Below are positions 52,301-61,130 of a stretch of DNA of 62,916 nt, piece after piece; position 1 is the stretch's first letter, and every line of letters starts with the position of its first letter. The notes under the pieces are model-generated. The model did not search any database. It was not told where the DNA came from and saw only the letters and a list, made by a program, of their open reading frames with translations. The stretch is from Pseudomonadales bacterium. GTDB lineage: Bacteria; Pseudomonadota; Gammaproteobacteria; Pseudomonadales; Pseudohongiellaceae. The stretch spans positions 1 to 62,916 of the forward strand of contig JAJDYJ010000007.1 in assembly GCA_022822865.1 (NCBI GenBank), in the 5' to 3' direction. The translations under genes and the position numbers were made by a program.

Positions 52301-53835
52301 TGCTGCTAAAGGACGCACGGGGGGAGCGACACGCGCTGCGCGGCCGGCCCGCCTCCGCCAACCTGGCCGAAACCGCGGCCTTCATGGACGATGCCAAACG
52401 CATTCTTGTCTTCTCGATGGCGGGAGGCACCGGGCGCAGCTATCACGCCGACCGCGGCTGCGCCAACGCGCGGCGGCGCGTGCATTACCTGCTCGAACCC
52501 GGCTGGCGCGCCGACCAGGCGATTCAGGGGCTGGGGCGCACCCATCGCACGCACCAGGCCAGCGCCCCGCTGTTCCGGCCCGTCACCACCGACGTCAAGG
52601 GCGAGCGGCGGTTCATCGCCACCATCGCGCGCCGCCTCGACAGTCTTGGCGCCATCACCCGCGGGCAGCGCGACTCCCAGACCGCCATGGACGGCGGTCA
52701 GGCGCTGTTCCGCGAAAGCGACAATCTCGAAAGCCCCTACGCCCGGGCGGCCCTGCGCCAGTTTTACGCGGCTCTGTGGCACGGCCGCGTCGACGGCTGG
52801 TCGCTGGAACGCTTCGAGGAAGCCACCGGACTTACGCTGTCCTGGGAGGGCGCGCTGAAGGAAGACCTGCCGCCTATGCCGCGCTTTCTGAACCGGCTGC
52901 TGGCGCTACCCATCGCCGAGCAGAACGCGCTCTTCGCCGATCTCGAGGCGCGCATCGCCGGCAACATCGAGCAGGCCATCGAGGCCGGCGCGTACGAGAC
53001 CGGCGTGGAGACCCTGCGCGCCGATTCGCTGGAAATCGCCGGCCGCGAGACCCTGCGGGACACCGATGGCGCGAAAACCGAACTGGTGGAGGTCCGCCGC
53101 CGCGACCGCCTGCGACCGTTGCCCGCGGACGAGGCCCTTGCCGGCGCCATGCGCGATCCCGCCGCCGGCAGGGCCGCGCGCCTGCTGGTCAACGAGCGCT
53201 CCGGCCGGGCCGCCGCCATGCTGTCCGCGCCCTCGCGCACCCTGGAGGACGGCGGCGTGGTGCCGCGCGTCTACCTCCTGCGGCCCGCGGGCCGGGACGT
53301 CGTCCCGACGGAGGAGCTGCGAAAATCGCACTGGCGGCCGGCGCGGGAAAGCGAATGGCGGCAGTGCTGGGAAACCGAGACCGCCGGCCTGCCGTCCCAT
53401 ACCGAGGCGCGGTTCTGGCTCGCCACCGGGCTGCTGCTGCCCGTCTGGGACCGGCTGCCCGCCGAGAACCTGCGCGTGCGCCGGCTGACGACCGACGCCG
53501 GCGAGGCGCTGATAGGCCGCATGCTCGACGCCGACCAGGCGCGGGCGGTGCGGGGGAATTTCGGGCTGGGCGGCGTGGCGCTCACCGGCGCCGAGGCCTT
53601 CGCCGCCGTCATGGAGCGCGGCAGCGCGCTGCCCCTGGCCAACGGCTGGCGCGTCGCCCGGCGCCGCATCTTCGGCGCGCCCCGGACCGAGATCGAGGGT
53701 CCGGCGGACACCGACCTGCCGGCCCTGAAGCGCATGGGCTGCACGGTGGAGATCGTCTCCTTCCGCGCCCGCATCTTCGCCCCGGACGCGGACGTCCTCG
53801 AACGCGTGCTGCGGCGCTATCCGGCCGCGCCGTGA
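49396..53835 (+). CDS. methyltransferase-helicase fusion, strawberry-notch family
   Basis: 1479 residues, ATG with TTGGAGA upstream. N-terminal SAM-dependent DNA methyltransferase-like domain (EPSAGTGMLAVLAAL; MNPPF at about 219-223). Then a superfamily 2 helicase: Walker A-like GDGTGAGKGRQVAA at 527-540, Walker B/DEAH VFDEAHAMAN at about 642-651, late motifs GGTGRSYHAD and QAIQGLGRTHRTHQ. This is the bacterial strawberry-notch architecture of large plasmids and ICEs, thought to modify or remodel element DNA, possibly against host restriction. Confidence 0.92.
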   Translation: MPDATAALPAPGADDSSRAQAQNLLAAARALLPVIEAGKPLDAAVLRKAMTAAAGASDSAGAWTWKDAYESAEAALVLFLRRFGRAMRNNAGAGPDGPRRMLEMLAVLAALEPSHTRRSEEQVRLQQFSTPLPLAYCALRAAAVGPGDTVLEPSAGTGMLAVLAALSLGRGPGGLHLNEIAPARAGLLAGLFPKTPVTRHNAESIADLLPHLRPTVVLMNPPFSASPGVARARADADLRHLRSAFSMLPAGGRLVAITSANCLPGGREWNAAFAGMTTRARTVFSMGIDGHAYARRGTGFATRLTVLDRVDGADATIDPETRALDAEELLDAVLKDVPARPPVAPPPVTDLFGQATPPRRRGAAGRGKGSGARDAVEATPVGDFGPVVELEIDGADAQDDAGASGDMTDAGPHAVWRPTVVRVPGAHSHPTALVQSAAMAAVPHPPPAHRPMLPVRAISEGLLSDAQLESVALAGASHARRLPALFRVGSGWETVLRCGPDGAAASDAPEGETLSEPVRFRRGWMLGDGTGAGKGRQVAAVVLDGWLRGRRRALWLSQSDKLLEDARRDWTALGGTESDVFPLGRFRLGAEIPRREGILFATYATLRAPARQGRISRLEQVVRWLAGSLEEDDRHAFEGAIVFDEAHAMANAAGGKGKRGETAPSQQGRAGLRLQHALPDARVAYVSATGATTLPGLAYAVRLGLWGAGETPFETRSDFISAMDAGGVAALEVVARDLKALGLYQARALSYAGVEIDILEHPLSPAQRRIFDAWAGAFRIIHGNIGQALAATGVTDGQKTLNRNAKAAALSAFEGAKQRFFGHLLTSMKCPSLLRAVAADLAAGRAAVIQLVSTGESLMERRLADIPPAEWDDLRIDLTPRDAVIEYLRHAFPVQLQEAFTDEEGNLLSRPVYDADGHPVLCREALDRRDELVERLAALPAAPTALDQILHRFGHEAVAEVTGRSRRVLLLKDARGERHALRGRPASANLAETAAFMDDAKRILVFSMAGGTGRSYHADRGCANARRRVHYLLEPGWRADQAIQGLGRTHRTHQASAPLFRPVTTDVKGERRFIATIARRLDSLGAITRGQRDSQTAMDGGQALFRESDNLESPYARAALRQFYAALWHGRVDGWSLERFEEATGLTLSWEGALKEDLPPMPRFLNRLLALPIAEQNALFADLEARIAGNIEQAIEAGAYETGVETLRADSLEIAGRETLRDTDGAKTELVEVRRRDRLRPLPADEALAGAMRDPAAGRAARLLVNERSGRAAAMLSAPSRTLEDGGVVPRVYLLRPAGRDVVPTEELRKSHWRPARESEWRQCWETETAGLPSHTEARFWLATGLLLPVWDRLPAENLRVRRLTTDAGEALIGRMLDADQARAVRGNFGLGGVALTGAEAFAAVMERGSALPLANGWRVARRRIFGAPRTEIEGPADTDLPALKRMGCTVEIVSFRARIFAPDADVLERVLRRYPAAP

Positions 53836-53908
53836 CGGGCGCGTGACGCCGGCTGGTGGCGGATTTGCGTGGCGATTCCGGTTCCTTTCGGGAAACCAGC
53901 CTCTCGTT

Positions 53909-54328
53909 TCATCGGCTGTTCAGGATACTCGACAGGTATCCTTCCTTGATCAAAATGACTCCGATATTTTCGGATACGATCAGCGCTCTTTCGAATATTT
54001 TCAGGAACCGCCGCCCGAGCAGCACTTCCTGCATGGAAGCGGCTATCTGCACCTCCCCCGCCTGCTGTTGCCCGGCAAGCGCCACCATAGCGGACGCGGT
54101 CTGTACTATCGCTGTCGTATTGTTCGCCAGAAGAACCCTCGCCGTGCCGTCGATACGCAACGACAGTTGCCGCGCGTGACTCGACGAGAATTACAGGAAA
54201 CCGGAAAAGCCGGTGTCGATCAGCCCGTCCAGGGCCATACCCGGCGCGGAATGGATATCCCTGAAGACATGAATGCGCACTCGGGGGGCGCCCCTTACGT
54301 CAAAGCTGCCCCGAATGACTACCGACAT
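53909..54328 (-). pseudogene. clan AA aspartic protease, nonsense-mutated
   Basis: ATG at 54328 reads MSVVIRGSFDVRGAPRVRIH, then GLIDTGFSGFL with the retropepsin-like DTG motif, and hits an in-frame TAA. The same frame continues HARQLSLRIDGTARVLL to 53909. A single C-to-T change (CAA to TAA) would explain the break. It overlaps the end of the upstream small gene, as in intact two-gene modules. Confidence 0.7.
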
Positions 54329-54593
54329 ACTTGCTTCCCGTGAATCCCAGGTCGTACGCGCAGGGAGATCCTATCTTTATCAGATGGAACAACCCGTCTT
54401 CCGACTCGTTACGCGCGGCCCGCATCGCGTCTTCGGGATACTCCCCGACGTGCATGGTTTCATCGACCACGTTGATCGCGACAAACTTGCCGGAATGTTC
54501 TGCTTCACAAGTTGTCTTAAACCTTTCCTCATACAGCGTTTCCGCGCGATCGACGATTTCGGTGACACTGACCAGGTTCGGGTGCGTGTTCAT
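54300..54593 (-). CDS. small partner of the aspartic protease
   Basis: 97 residues (MNTHPNLVSVTEIVDRAETL; HSGKFVAINVVDETMHVGEY; GSPCAYDLGFTGS). It has the pattern of small proteins encoded just upstream of clan AA aspartic proteases in a suspected toxin-antitoxin-like arrangement. The flanking 54594-55043 holds no other gene. Confidence 0.6.
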   Translation of the reverse strand: MNTHPNLVSVTEIVDRAETLYEERFKTTCEAEHSGKFVAINVVDETMHVGEYPEDAMRAARNESEDGLFHLIKIGSPCAYDLGFTGSKYVGSHSGQL

Positions 54594-55043
54594 GATCTGT
54601 GGACCCCTCGCATTCAGCCCATTTTCAGAACTTAACACCAAATATCGACGAATCACAGCAATCCATGAACGTCGGGATTTCGCGATTTCGTCGAATGACG
54701 CAATCCGATTCCAGGTATCGCGTTTCCGGCTCCATATCGCTGCATCTCGTTGTCGCGGCCCGAATGCGCCGCGAAGAGCCCGAAGCCGACCCGCACCGGA
54801 TCGATCCCATTGTCAGGGAGCGATCCATACCGGTTTCGGGAATTCCCGGCTGAACGGCGCTGCGAACGCCGCTCGAATCACTTTCCCCGCCACGTGCGAT
54901 CCTTGCCCGAAATCGCACAGCGGCAGGGCACGTGCCGCCGGCCGCCAGCCGTCAGGAACGAATGCTGGCGCCCGCGCGGCCGCGGTGCGTATCATCGACC
55001 GCCCGGGCCTTTCGTCTTTTCCATCAGCCAAGGAGGCAACGCC

Positions 55044-55313
55044 ATGACCGCGCAATCCCTGCCCGACCGCCCCAACTTCTGTTTCACGCCCGCCTGGGAC
55101 GCCGAGGCGGAAGTGCAGCAGATCCGCATCGTCATCGAGGGCCTGACCGGCCATGTCCCGACCGCCCTGATCGCGCTCCACCTCGACGACGCCCTCACCA
55201 TCTGCGACAAGCTCAACCGCCGCCTCGGCCTCGACCGCGACGCCTGGACCGCCATGGTCGCCGCTTCCATGCGCGAGGACGATCCGGGCGAGGGCAACGG
55301 GCGCCTGCACTGA
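55044..55313 (+). CDS. hypothetical protein of the plasmid module
   Basis: 89 residues, AAGGAGG upstream. FCFTPAWDAEAEVQQIRIVI and DDALTICDKLNRRLGLDRDA. No family named; its strong ribosome site and coding composition support it. Confidence 0.7.
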   Translation: MTAQSLPDRPNFCFTPAWDAEAEVQQIRIVIEGLTGHVPTALIALHLDDALTICDKLNRRLGLDRDAWTAMVAASMREDDPGEGNGRLH

Positions 55314-55412
55314 TCGGGGTTTTCCGGGAGCCGGAGTATAGCCGGTCCGGGGCAAAGGCCGCGGGGTGGAGAGAGAAACGCGGCCGCCCGCCCGCATCCC
55401 GGAGGAAAAGAC

Positions 55413-55940
55413 ATGAAGAACTTCACCTATGCCGGCATCGGCGCCCGCGCTACGCCCCGTCCTGTGCTGGCGAACATGAACGCCATCGCGAACTGGCTCG
55501 CGCGCGAGGGCTGGCTGCTGGCGACCGGCGGCGCGAACGGGGCCGACGCCGCTTTTGCCAGGGGAACGCCGAACGGCAGCCGCAGTCTCTACCTGCCCTG
55601 GGACGGGTATAACGGCCACCGCGGCCCGCACTGCCACGCGCCCGGCCCGGGGGAACTCGCCGCCTGGACGGAAGCGGCCCGGCAGGCGCATCCGGCCTGG
55701 GGCCGTTGTTCGGTAGCCGTGCGCAAGCTGCATGCCCGCAACGCCGCCGTCCTGCTCGGGCCCGGCCTGGACAGTCCCGTCGCCGCGGTGGTGGCCTGGA
55801 CGCCCGGCGGCGCCGTCACGGGAGGCACCGGACTCGCGCTGCGCATCGCGGACGCCCACGGCATACCCGCGTTCAACCTGGCGCTGGTCTCGCCGCGGGA
55901 AACCTGCCTGCGCCTGCGGGCCATCCGCGCCGCCGCCTGA
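55413..55940 (+). CDS. SLOG-fold protein (DprA/YpsA-like)
   Basis: 175 residues. MKNFTYAGIGARATPRPVLA, the nucleotide-binding GGANGADAAFARG, and a C-terminal GGAVTGGTGLALRIADAHGI. A SLOG Rossmann-like fold that binds nucleotides or nucleic acid; phage and plasmid versions are uncharacterised. A second SLOG-type gene lies at 58894. Confidence 0.8.
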   Translation: MKNFTYAGIGARATPRPVLANMNAIANWLAREGWLLATGGANGADAAFARGTPNGSRSLYLPWDGYNGHRGPHCHAPGPGELAAWTEAARQAHPAWGRCSVAVRKLHARNAAVLLGPGLDSPVAAVVAWTPGGAVTGGTGLALRIADAHGIPAFNLALVSPRETCLRLRAIRAAA

Positions 55941-56053
55941 TCCTGCTTTCCCCTTCCCCTTCCGCGCTGGAGTGCCGCGTGGCGGCGGGCGAACGCCCGG
56001 CGGTCCAGAGGGAGGCGGTCTTCCTCCCGCCGGGCGCACGAAGGAGAATCTCC

Positions 56054-56230
56054 ATGTACCGATTCGAATCCGAATCCGATCCCATCCGTCCCGAATCCCG
56101 CGAACTGCTCGCAGACCTGGGTCTGGACGCCGATTGCGTCCGCGACGCCCTGGTTGACGATCAGGCCCGCTCCTGCCCATTCCCCGAACCCCTGCCGCGG
56201 GAGGGTTGGAGGGAAGCGAAGGAAGGCTGA
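56054..56230 (+). CDS. small acidic hypothetical protein
   Basis: 58 residues, AGGAG upstream (MYRFESESDPIRPESRELLA). Acidic N-terminus; no family. Confidence 0.5.
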   Translation: MYRFESESDPIRPESRELLADLGLDADCVRDALVDDQARSCPFPEPLPREGWREAKEG

Positions 56231-56314
56231 ACGGCGGGGGGCCGGGGAGAAAGAACTGCCCGGCTTCCCCCTTCGCAAACCCATCGTAATCGTAACTGAA
56301 ACAGGAGCATCATC

Positions 56315-56779
56315 ATGGCTTTTGGATTGAACCGCGTGGAACTGATCGGCCGCCTCGGCAACGACGTTTCCATCAACAACCTCACCTCGGGCGGGCGCGT
56401 CGCGAACCTGTCGGTCGCAACCGACGAGTCCTACCTGAACAAGCAGACCGGCGAGCGCGTCGACAAGACCGAGTGGCACCGCATCGTCACTTTCCAGGAA
56501 GGTCTGATCGACATGCTGGAGAAGCACGCCACGAAGGGCCGCCTGGTCTACATCGACGGCAAGCTGCAGACCCGGCGCTGGAAGAAGGACGGCGAGGACT
56601 CCGACCGGTATTCCACCGAGATCCTGCTCGTGCCCGGCGGGCGCGTGCAGTTCCTCGAACGGCCGAACGGCGCTGCTGCCGCCAACAGCGACCAGTCCGC
56701 GCAGGACGGCGGCGCGCCGAACAACGGCGCGGCGTCCGTCGCTGAGGCGGCCGGCATGGACGACGACATCCCGTTCTAG
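56315..56779 (+). CDS. ssb: single-stranded DNA-binding protein
   Basis: 154 residues. OB fold with NRVELIGRLGNDVSINNLTS, ANLSVATDESYLNKQTGERV, TEWHRIVTF and RLVYIDGKLQTRRWKKDG; variable linker and the acidic tip DDDIPF that recruits partners. Plasmid-type copy, followed by an excellent terminator. Confidence 0.97.
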   Translation: MAFGLNRVELIGRLGNDVSINNLTSGGRVANLSVATDESYLNKQTGERVDKTEWHRIVTFQEGLIDMLEKHATKGRLVYIDGKLQTRRWKKDGEDSDRYSTEILLVPGGRVQFLERPNGAAAANSDQSAQDGGAPNNGAASVAEAAGMDDDIPF

Positions 56780-56804
56780 TCCGGCAACCCGCTTGTCTCC
56801 CCGA

Positions 56805-56837
56805 GGGGTCGGCGCTTCGGCGCCGGCCCCTTTTTTT
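56805..56837 (+). terminator. rho-independent terminator after ssb
   Basis: 11-bp stem GGGGTCGGCGC/GCGCCGGCCCC (one G-U pair), TTCG tetraloop, then T7. Confidence 0.92.
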
Positions 56838-57019
56838 GCGGGAAGTCCGGAGCGGGAACCGGCCGCTGACGTTCCGACCCGCCCTGCCGCGCCTTTCTCT
56901 TCCGTCTTCGCACCGCCGCCCTGCGCCGCCGGGAGGCAGAGCGCGGCCGGTACCGGAAGAACCCCCTGCCCACCGGAGACCTTCATGCCCTTTTCCCGAT
57001 TCCGCCCCGGGGCGGCGCC

Positions 57020-58048
57020 ATGAACGCCGCCGCGACCGCCGCCGCGCTCGCGCGTTGCGCCGAAGCCGTCTGCCGCCGCTACCTGCCCCACGGCCGCCGC
57101 CAGGGCCGTTACTGGGTGGCCGGGGATCTCGACGGCGCCAGCGGGCGCTCGTTGTACGTGCGCCTGGACGGCCCGGGCGCGCCCGGCAAATGGACCGACG
57201 CCGCCACCGGCGAGCACGGCGATCTGCTCGACATCATTCGCCACCGCTCGGGAGCGCCCACGCTGCGCGCGGCGCTCGCCGAGGCGAGAGCCTTTCTGGC
57301 GCTGCCGGCGGCGCCGGGACCGCTTCGTCGCGAAGGCCGGGACACCTGCGCCTCGGCCCGGCGCCTGTGGCGCCAGTGCCGCGCCATCGGCGGCACCCAC
57401 GCGGAACGCTACCTCCGCGCCCGGGGGCTCGCGCATTGCCGCTTCGCGGCGCTGCGCTTTCACCCCGCGCTGCGCTACCGCGAGCACGACGGGGCCGGCA
57501 GCCTGCCCGCCCTGGTCGCCGCCGTGACCGGAGACGACGGCGCCGTCGCCGGCGTGCAGCGCACCTGGCTCGATCCGCTCGCGCCCGTCAAGGCGAATCT
57601 CCACGTCCCGCGCAAGGCGCTCGGGCGGATCCACGGCCACGCGGTCCGCTTTGGAACGCCGGGCGATACGCTGCTCGCCGGCGAGGGAATTGAAACGGTG
57701 CTCTCGCTGATCGCCGCCGTCCCGGAAATCACCGCGGCCGCGGCGCTTTCCGCCGGCAGCCTTGGCGCGTTCGCGCCGCCGCCCGGCATCCGGCGCCTGA
57801 TCGTCGCCCGCGACAACGACGGCGAGGGGGCGCGCGCCGCCGAACGCCTCGCCCGCCGCTGCGCGCGGGCCGGCGTCGCCGCCGTGACCGTCGTTCCCTA
57901 CGGGGGGGATTTCAACGACGACCTGCTTGCCCTCGGTCCAGCGGGCATCGCCGCGCGGCTTTCGCCGCTGCTGCGGGGGGTACCGGCGGCGGCGGAGGAG
58001 AAGGGCTTGCGAGTGTGTGAATCAGCCTGGCCTGGAGAGAGAGCATGA
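57020..58048 (+). CDS. toprim-domain primase-like protein
   Basis: 342 residues. N-terminal region with GDLLDIIRHRSG, a middle HAERYLRARGLAH, then the toprim part: LLAGEGIETVLSLIAAVPEI with the catalytic Glu and LIVARDNDGEGARAAERLA with D-x-D, GGDFNDDLLA at the end. It is the DUF7146/toprim type of plasmids and phages, usually linked to replication. ATGA overlap with the DUF4326 gene. Confidence 0.88.
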   Translation: MNAAATAAALARCAEAVCRRYLPHGRRQGRYWVAGDLDGASGRSLYVRLDGPGAPGKWTDAATGEHGDLLDIIRHRSGAPTLRAALAEARAFLALPAAPGPLRREGRDTCASARRLWRQCRAIGGTHAERYLRARGLAHCRFAALRFHPALRYREHDGAGSLPALVAAVTGDDGAVAGVQRTWLDPLAPVKANLHVPRKALGRIHGHAVRFGTPGDTLLAGEGIETVLSLIAAVPEITAAAALSAGSLGAFAPPPGIRRLIVARDNDGEGARAAERLARRCARAGVAAVTVVPYGGDFNDDLLALGPAGIAARLSPLLRGVPAAAEEKGLRVCESAWPGERA

Positions 58049-58569
58049 GCCGCATCGTCAACCTGAAACGCGAACCCGGCGCCGCCGGCGCGGTGCGCAT
58101 CGACCGCCGCACCCGCTGGGGCAATCCCTTCGTCATCGGCCGCGATGGCGACCGCGAGCGGGTCATCGCGCGCTATCGCGCCGATCTCTGGCGGCGCATC
58201 CGCGCCGGCGAGGTCGCGCTCGCGAACCTGGCCGCCCTGCACGGCCGCGACCTGGCCTGCCATTGCGCTCCGGCGCCCTGTCATGGCGAGGTGCTGCGGC
58301 GCGCCGCCGCCTGGGCGGCCGCGAGGGACACGCCCGCGCCAGTACCGGGCGGGATCGGATTCGAGCGGGTCGGCGCCTGCGAATGGCGCATCCGCGAGGA
58401 CGGCCGCTGCATCGGCGAAGTGAACCGTTACGAGGACGTCACGAAGCCTGGAACGCACGTCTTCGTCATTCATCTCGACGAGGATCCGCGCGGCCCGCGG
58501 CGGGTGAAGGAGCGCGGCCGCGTGCGCGAGGAGACTTTGCGGCTGGCGGATACGCACCCGCTTTGGTGA
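58045..58569 (+). CDS. DUF4326 protein
   Basis: 174 residues. VRIDRRTRWGNPFVIGRDGD, ALHGRDLACHCAPAPCHGEV: the Cys/His cluster typical of DUF4326. The C-terminal half (GACEWRIREDGRCIGEVNRY) is an extra domain. Function unknown. Confidence 0.85.
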   Translation: MSRIVNLKREPGAAGAVRIDRRTRWGNPFVIGRDGDRERVIARYRADLWRRIRAGEVALANLAALHGRDLACHCAPAPCHGEVLRRAAAWAAARDTPAPVPGGIGFERVGACEWRIREDGRCIGEVNRYEDVTKPGTHVFVIHLDEDPRGPRRVKERGRVREETLRLADTHPLW

Positions 58570-58711
58570 GACAGATCATCAGGGCAAAGGGCGCGGTTCG
58601 GGCGAAGCGGCGCGTCAGCGGCCGCCGCCCGGTTCCTCCGCTCGCCCGGGGCTCGCTGCGCGCTTCGCTTGCCAAGGCTTCGATGAGGGTTAACTACTCC
58701 CGACGAAGGCC

Positions 58712-58803
58712 TATTGTGTCACACGTGCTCACTGCGCCAACCCCCTCCGGGGGTCCTTCACTGCGTTACGGCCGCTGCGCGGTGGCTGCGCTGCGCGCGC
58801 GTG
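58712..58803 (+). repeat. ~90-bp leader repeat, copy 1
   Basis: ACACGTGCTCACTGCG, then GGGTCCTTCACTGCGTT and GCTGCGCTGCGCGCGCGTG. Repeated imperfectly at 60312-60404. Each copy precedes a gene by 50-90 bases. The remainder of 58570-58893 holds no gene. Confidence 0.75.
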
Positions 58804-58893
58804 AAACAAGAGGCCAACGTCGGGAGTTTCCGCCCGGCGGGTTTGGGGCAGTTCCGCCCAACACTTTCTTTTACTCTTGAGAGGAATACGACC

Positions 58894-59826
58894 ATGAACG
58901 AGTTCGACTACACTTCCACCGCTGCTTCCGGGGAATCCCCCATGTCCGTCGCCTGCGAGCACGCGCGGCTGTTCGGCGCGGCGCCAGAACGCGACGAGTT
59001 CGATCCCAGGGAAGTCTGGGACGAGGACGACGCGCTCGCCTGCGTTACGGAATCCGTAAAACGGATCGCGGATGTCGTCACTCCCGAGGGCACGCAGCTC
59101 TCGGACGAGCGGGAAAGCCTGCTGTGGGGTTTTTGCAACATGCTCGACGCCCAGACCCGCAGGCTCGACCGGGCGGTGGACCGGCTCACGCCCGAACTGC
59201 GCGATCTGCAGCGCGAGCAGGACGGCACCGAGATCCAGTCCCACCGGCTGGAACTGGTCACCGACCGCGCCCAGAACCTGGGCAAGCGGCGCGACGCCTT
59301 CGAGAAGATGCGCGACGCGGCGGCGGAGAGCTACCGGGGAATCACCGGCGAGGTCTGGCGGCCGCGGCACGGCAGTCACGTCTCGCAGACCGGCAAGCTG
59401 ACATCGGCGGCGATCGACGCGCGGGATTATCTGCGCGCGAAGCAGGACCGCGAGACCAGCGCGCACATTCCGGAGGGCACGCTGATCGCCATCGCCGGCG
59501 GCAAGCAGGTCAGCGACGCCGACGCGATCTTCCGGCGGCTGGAGAAGGCGAAGGCGAAATACAGCGACATGGTACTGGTGCACGGCGGCGCGCCCGGCGT
59601 CGAAAAACTCGCGGCGTCCTGGGCCGACCGGAACGGGGTGCACCAGATCGTCTGCAAGCCCGACTGGGACCGGCACGGCAAGGCTGCCCCGTTCCGCCGC
59701 AACGACGAGCTGCTCAACCTGCTGCCGCGCGGGGTCATCGCCTTCCCGGGTTCCGGCATCACCGGCAACCTGGTCGACAAGGCGGTCAAGCTCGGCATCC
59801 CGGTGCAGCGCTGCCAGGCGGCGTGA
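58894..59826 (+). CDS. DUF2493/SLOG-type protein
   Basis: 310 residues from ATG 58894 (GAGAGGA upstream). A helical N-terminal part (TDRAQNLGKRRDAFEKMRDA) and a C-terminal cpYpsA-related SLOG domain: LIAIAGGKQVSDADAIFRRL, VLVHGGAPGVEKLAASWADR, RNDELLNLLPRGVIAFPGSG. Typical of plasmids and ICEs; likely nucleotide-binding, role unknown. Confidence 0.88.
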   Translation: MNEFDYTSTAASGESPMSVACEHARLFGAAPERDEFDPREVWDEDDALACVTESVKRIADVVTPEGTQLSDERESLLWGFCNMLDAQTRRLDRAVDRLTPELRDLQREQDGTEIQSHRLELVTDRAQNLGKRRDAFEKMRDAAAESYRGITGEVWRPRHGSHVSQTGKLTSAAIDARDYLRAKQDRETSAHIPEGTLIAIAGGKQVSDADAIFRRLEKAKAKYSDMVLVHGGAPGVEKLAASWADRNGVHQIVCKPDWDRHGKAAPFRRNDELLNLLPRGVIAFPGSGITGNLVDKAVKLGIPVQRCQAA

Positions 59827-59842
59827 GCCGCACCGCTTGCGC

Positions 59843-59877
59843 GGGTCGCGTCGCTTCGGCGGCGCGGCCCGTTTCTT
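59843..59877 (+). terminator. rho-independent terminator after the DUF2493 gene
   Basis: 12-bp stem GGGTCGCGTCGC/GCGGCGCGGCCC with two G-U pairs, TTCG loop, then GTTTCTTT. Beyond it, 59878-60311 is repeat-rich GC sequence without a supportable gene. Confidence 0.8.
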
Positions 59878-60311
59878 TCCCATCCCGCGAATCCGAACCC
59901 GCCCCCATCCTCCTTCGCTTCGCGCGCCGCCTGCGGCGTCGCGCTCCGCGGCGGCTCCGCCGTTCTTTTCACGCTCCTTCCCGTTCAAGCGACGCGACAG
60001 TTTTGGCGTCGCGGGCCACTTCTCTTCATTGCATCGTTCCGCGCAAACAAAGGACAGCCGGTGCTGTCTGCCCCGTTGCTGGCGCCGACGCTGTTGTCAA
60101 GCATGCCGATTGCGACAGTATGTCCCCTCTTCGCTCCGGGAAGGTCGGGCGCGTCGCTTCGCGACCGGGCTACCCTGCCGAGCCCGCTGCGCGGTCTCGG
60201 CCCTGCGGGCGGGTATCCCTCGCGCCTCCGTTCGCTTCGCTCACTGCGCGCTCCGCTTGCCCGGCGGGGCTGCGCCCCGACAGGATGGGCGCTTACCGCA
60301 TCGCCGCCGAA

Positions 60312-60404
60312 TCCCATACTCGCACACGTGCTCCCGCGTCAACCCCTTCGGGGTCCTTCACTGCGTTCCGGCCGCTGCGCGGTGACTGCGCTGCGCGCGC
60401 GTGG
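60312..60404 (+). repeat. ~90-bp leader repeat, copy 2
   Basis: Second copy of the 58712-58803 repeat (GGGTCCTTCACTGCGTT then GCTGCGCTGCGCGCGCGTG), 52 bases before the gene at 60456. Confidence 0.75.
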
Positions 60405-60455
60405 CCGATGGGAATCGTCGGCAATCCGGCCGGCGTCCAACGAAGGAGACTTCCC

Positions 60456-60659
60456 ATGCGCAACGAATCCATCACGCTGTCGCCCGTCGCAACCGATGCC
60501 GGCACCAAATGGCGTGTCGCCGTAAGCCGCGACTGGCTTGAGGCCTTGTTCCTGCTATCGCTGCTCGACGGCGAACTCTTCGACTCCGTCGAAGAAGCCG
60601 TAGAAGAAATCGCATCCGCCGTCGCATTCGACTGCGGCTCCCTCGGCGTCCGCCACTGA
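60456..60659 (+). CDS. small hypothetical protein
   Basis: 67 residues with GAAGGAG upstream (MRNESITLSPVATDAGTKWR); acidic C-terminus EEAVEEIASAVAFDCGS. No family recognised. Confidence 0.6.
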   Translation: MRNESITLSPVATDAGTKWRVAVSRDWLEALFLLSLLDGELFDSVEEAVEEIASAVAFDCGSLGVRH

Positions 60660-61031
60660 GCCGGACGCCGCGGCACGCCCGGCGTCGCCGGTGTCGGCTT
60701 CGCCTTTCACCGCGCTCCGCGCCACGGCCTGCCATGCAGGCCGCGCAGCGCGGACCGCGCCGCTTCCGCCTGCGGCAGTGTGCTGCGCACAACTGACCGC
60801 GGCTCCCGTCCACTTCCCGCCGCTCATTCGCCACGGCGGCTCCTTTCCGCCGGCTTCGCCGACGGCGATTTTCCCCTCCCTGAAAGCCCCGATCAGAATC
60901 ATCCCGGACGCCGGAGGCGGCTCGCACTCACACCCCACGCAGATCGCTGCCTGCAACGCCACACCCGCGCTTGATCTACAGTACCTTGCGCTTGCAACGC
61001 CGGAAATAGACACCATGTTGATGGGGCGAGT

Positions 61032-61048
61032 GTATGCGGTTCGCATAC
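61032..61048. promoter_or_regulatory. operator-like palindrome 1
   Basis: GTATGCG-GTT-CGCATAC, perfect. It overlaps a candidate -35 (TTCGCA) with TAATAT 18 bases downstream (61064-61069). Confidence 0.75.
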
Positions 61049-61088
61049 ATTCAGAAAGCCATGTAATATCAAATGGTTACCAACCCGT

Positions 61089-61105
61089 GAATGCGGAACG
61101 CATAC
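61089..61105. promoter_or_regulatory. operator-like palindrome 2
   Basis: GAATGCG-GAA-CGCATAC, one mismatch to the consensus palindrome. Confidence 0.75.
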
Positions 61106-61130
61106 TTCCCTGGGGCGTATTTTGTGATTT

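Noticed and set aside
51057-53846. 929-codon same-strand open frame inside the helicase gene
   Set aside because: Alternative frame of the methyltransferase-helicase; Arg/Pro/Ala-rich as expected for +1 reading of GC-rich DNA.
55589-57640. 683-codon antisense open frame over SLOG, ssb and toprim genes
   Set aside because: Shadow; crosses several well-supported genes.
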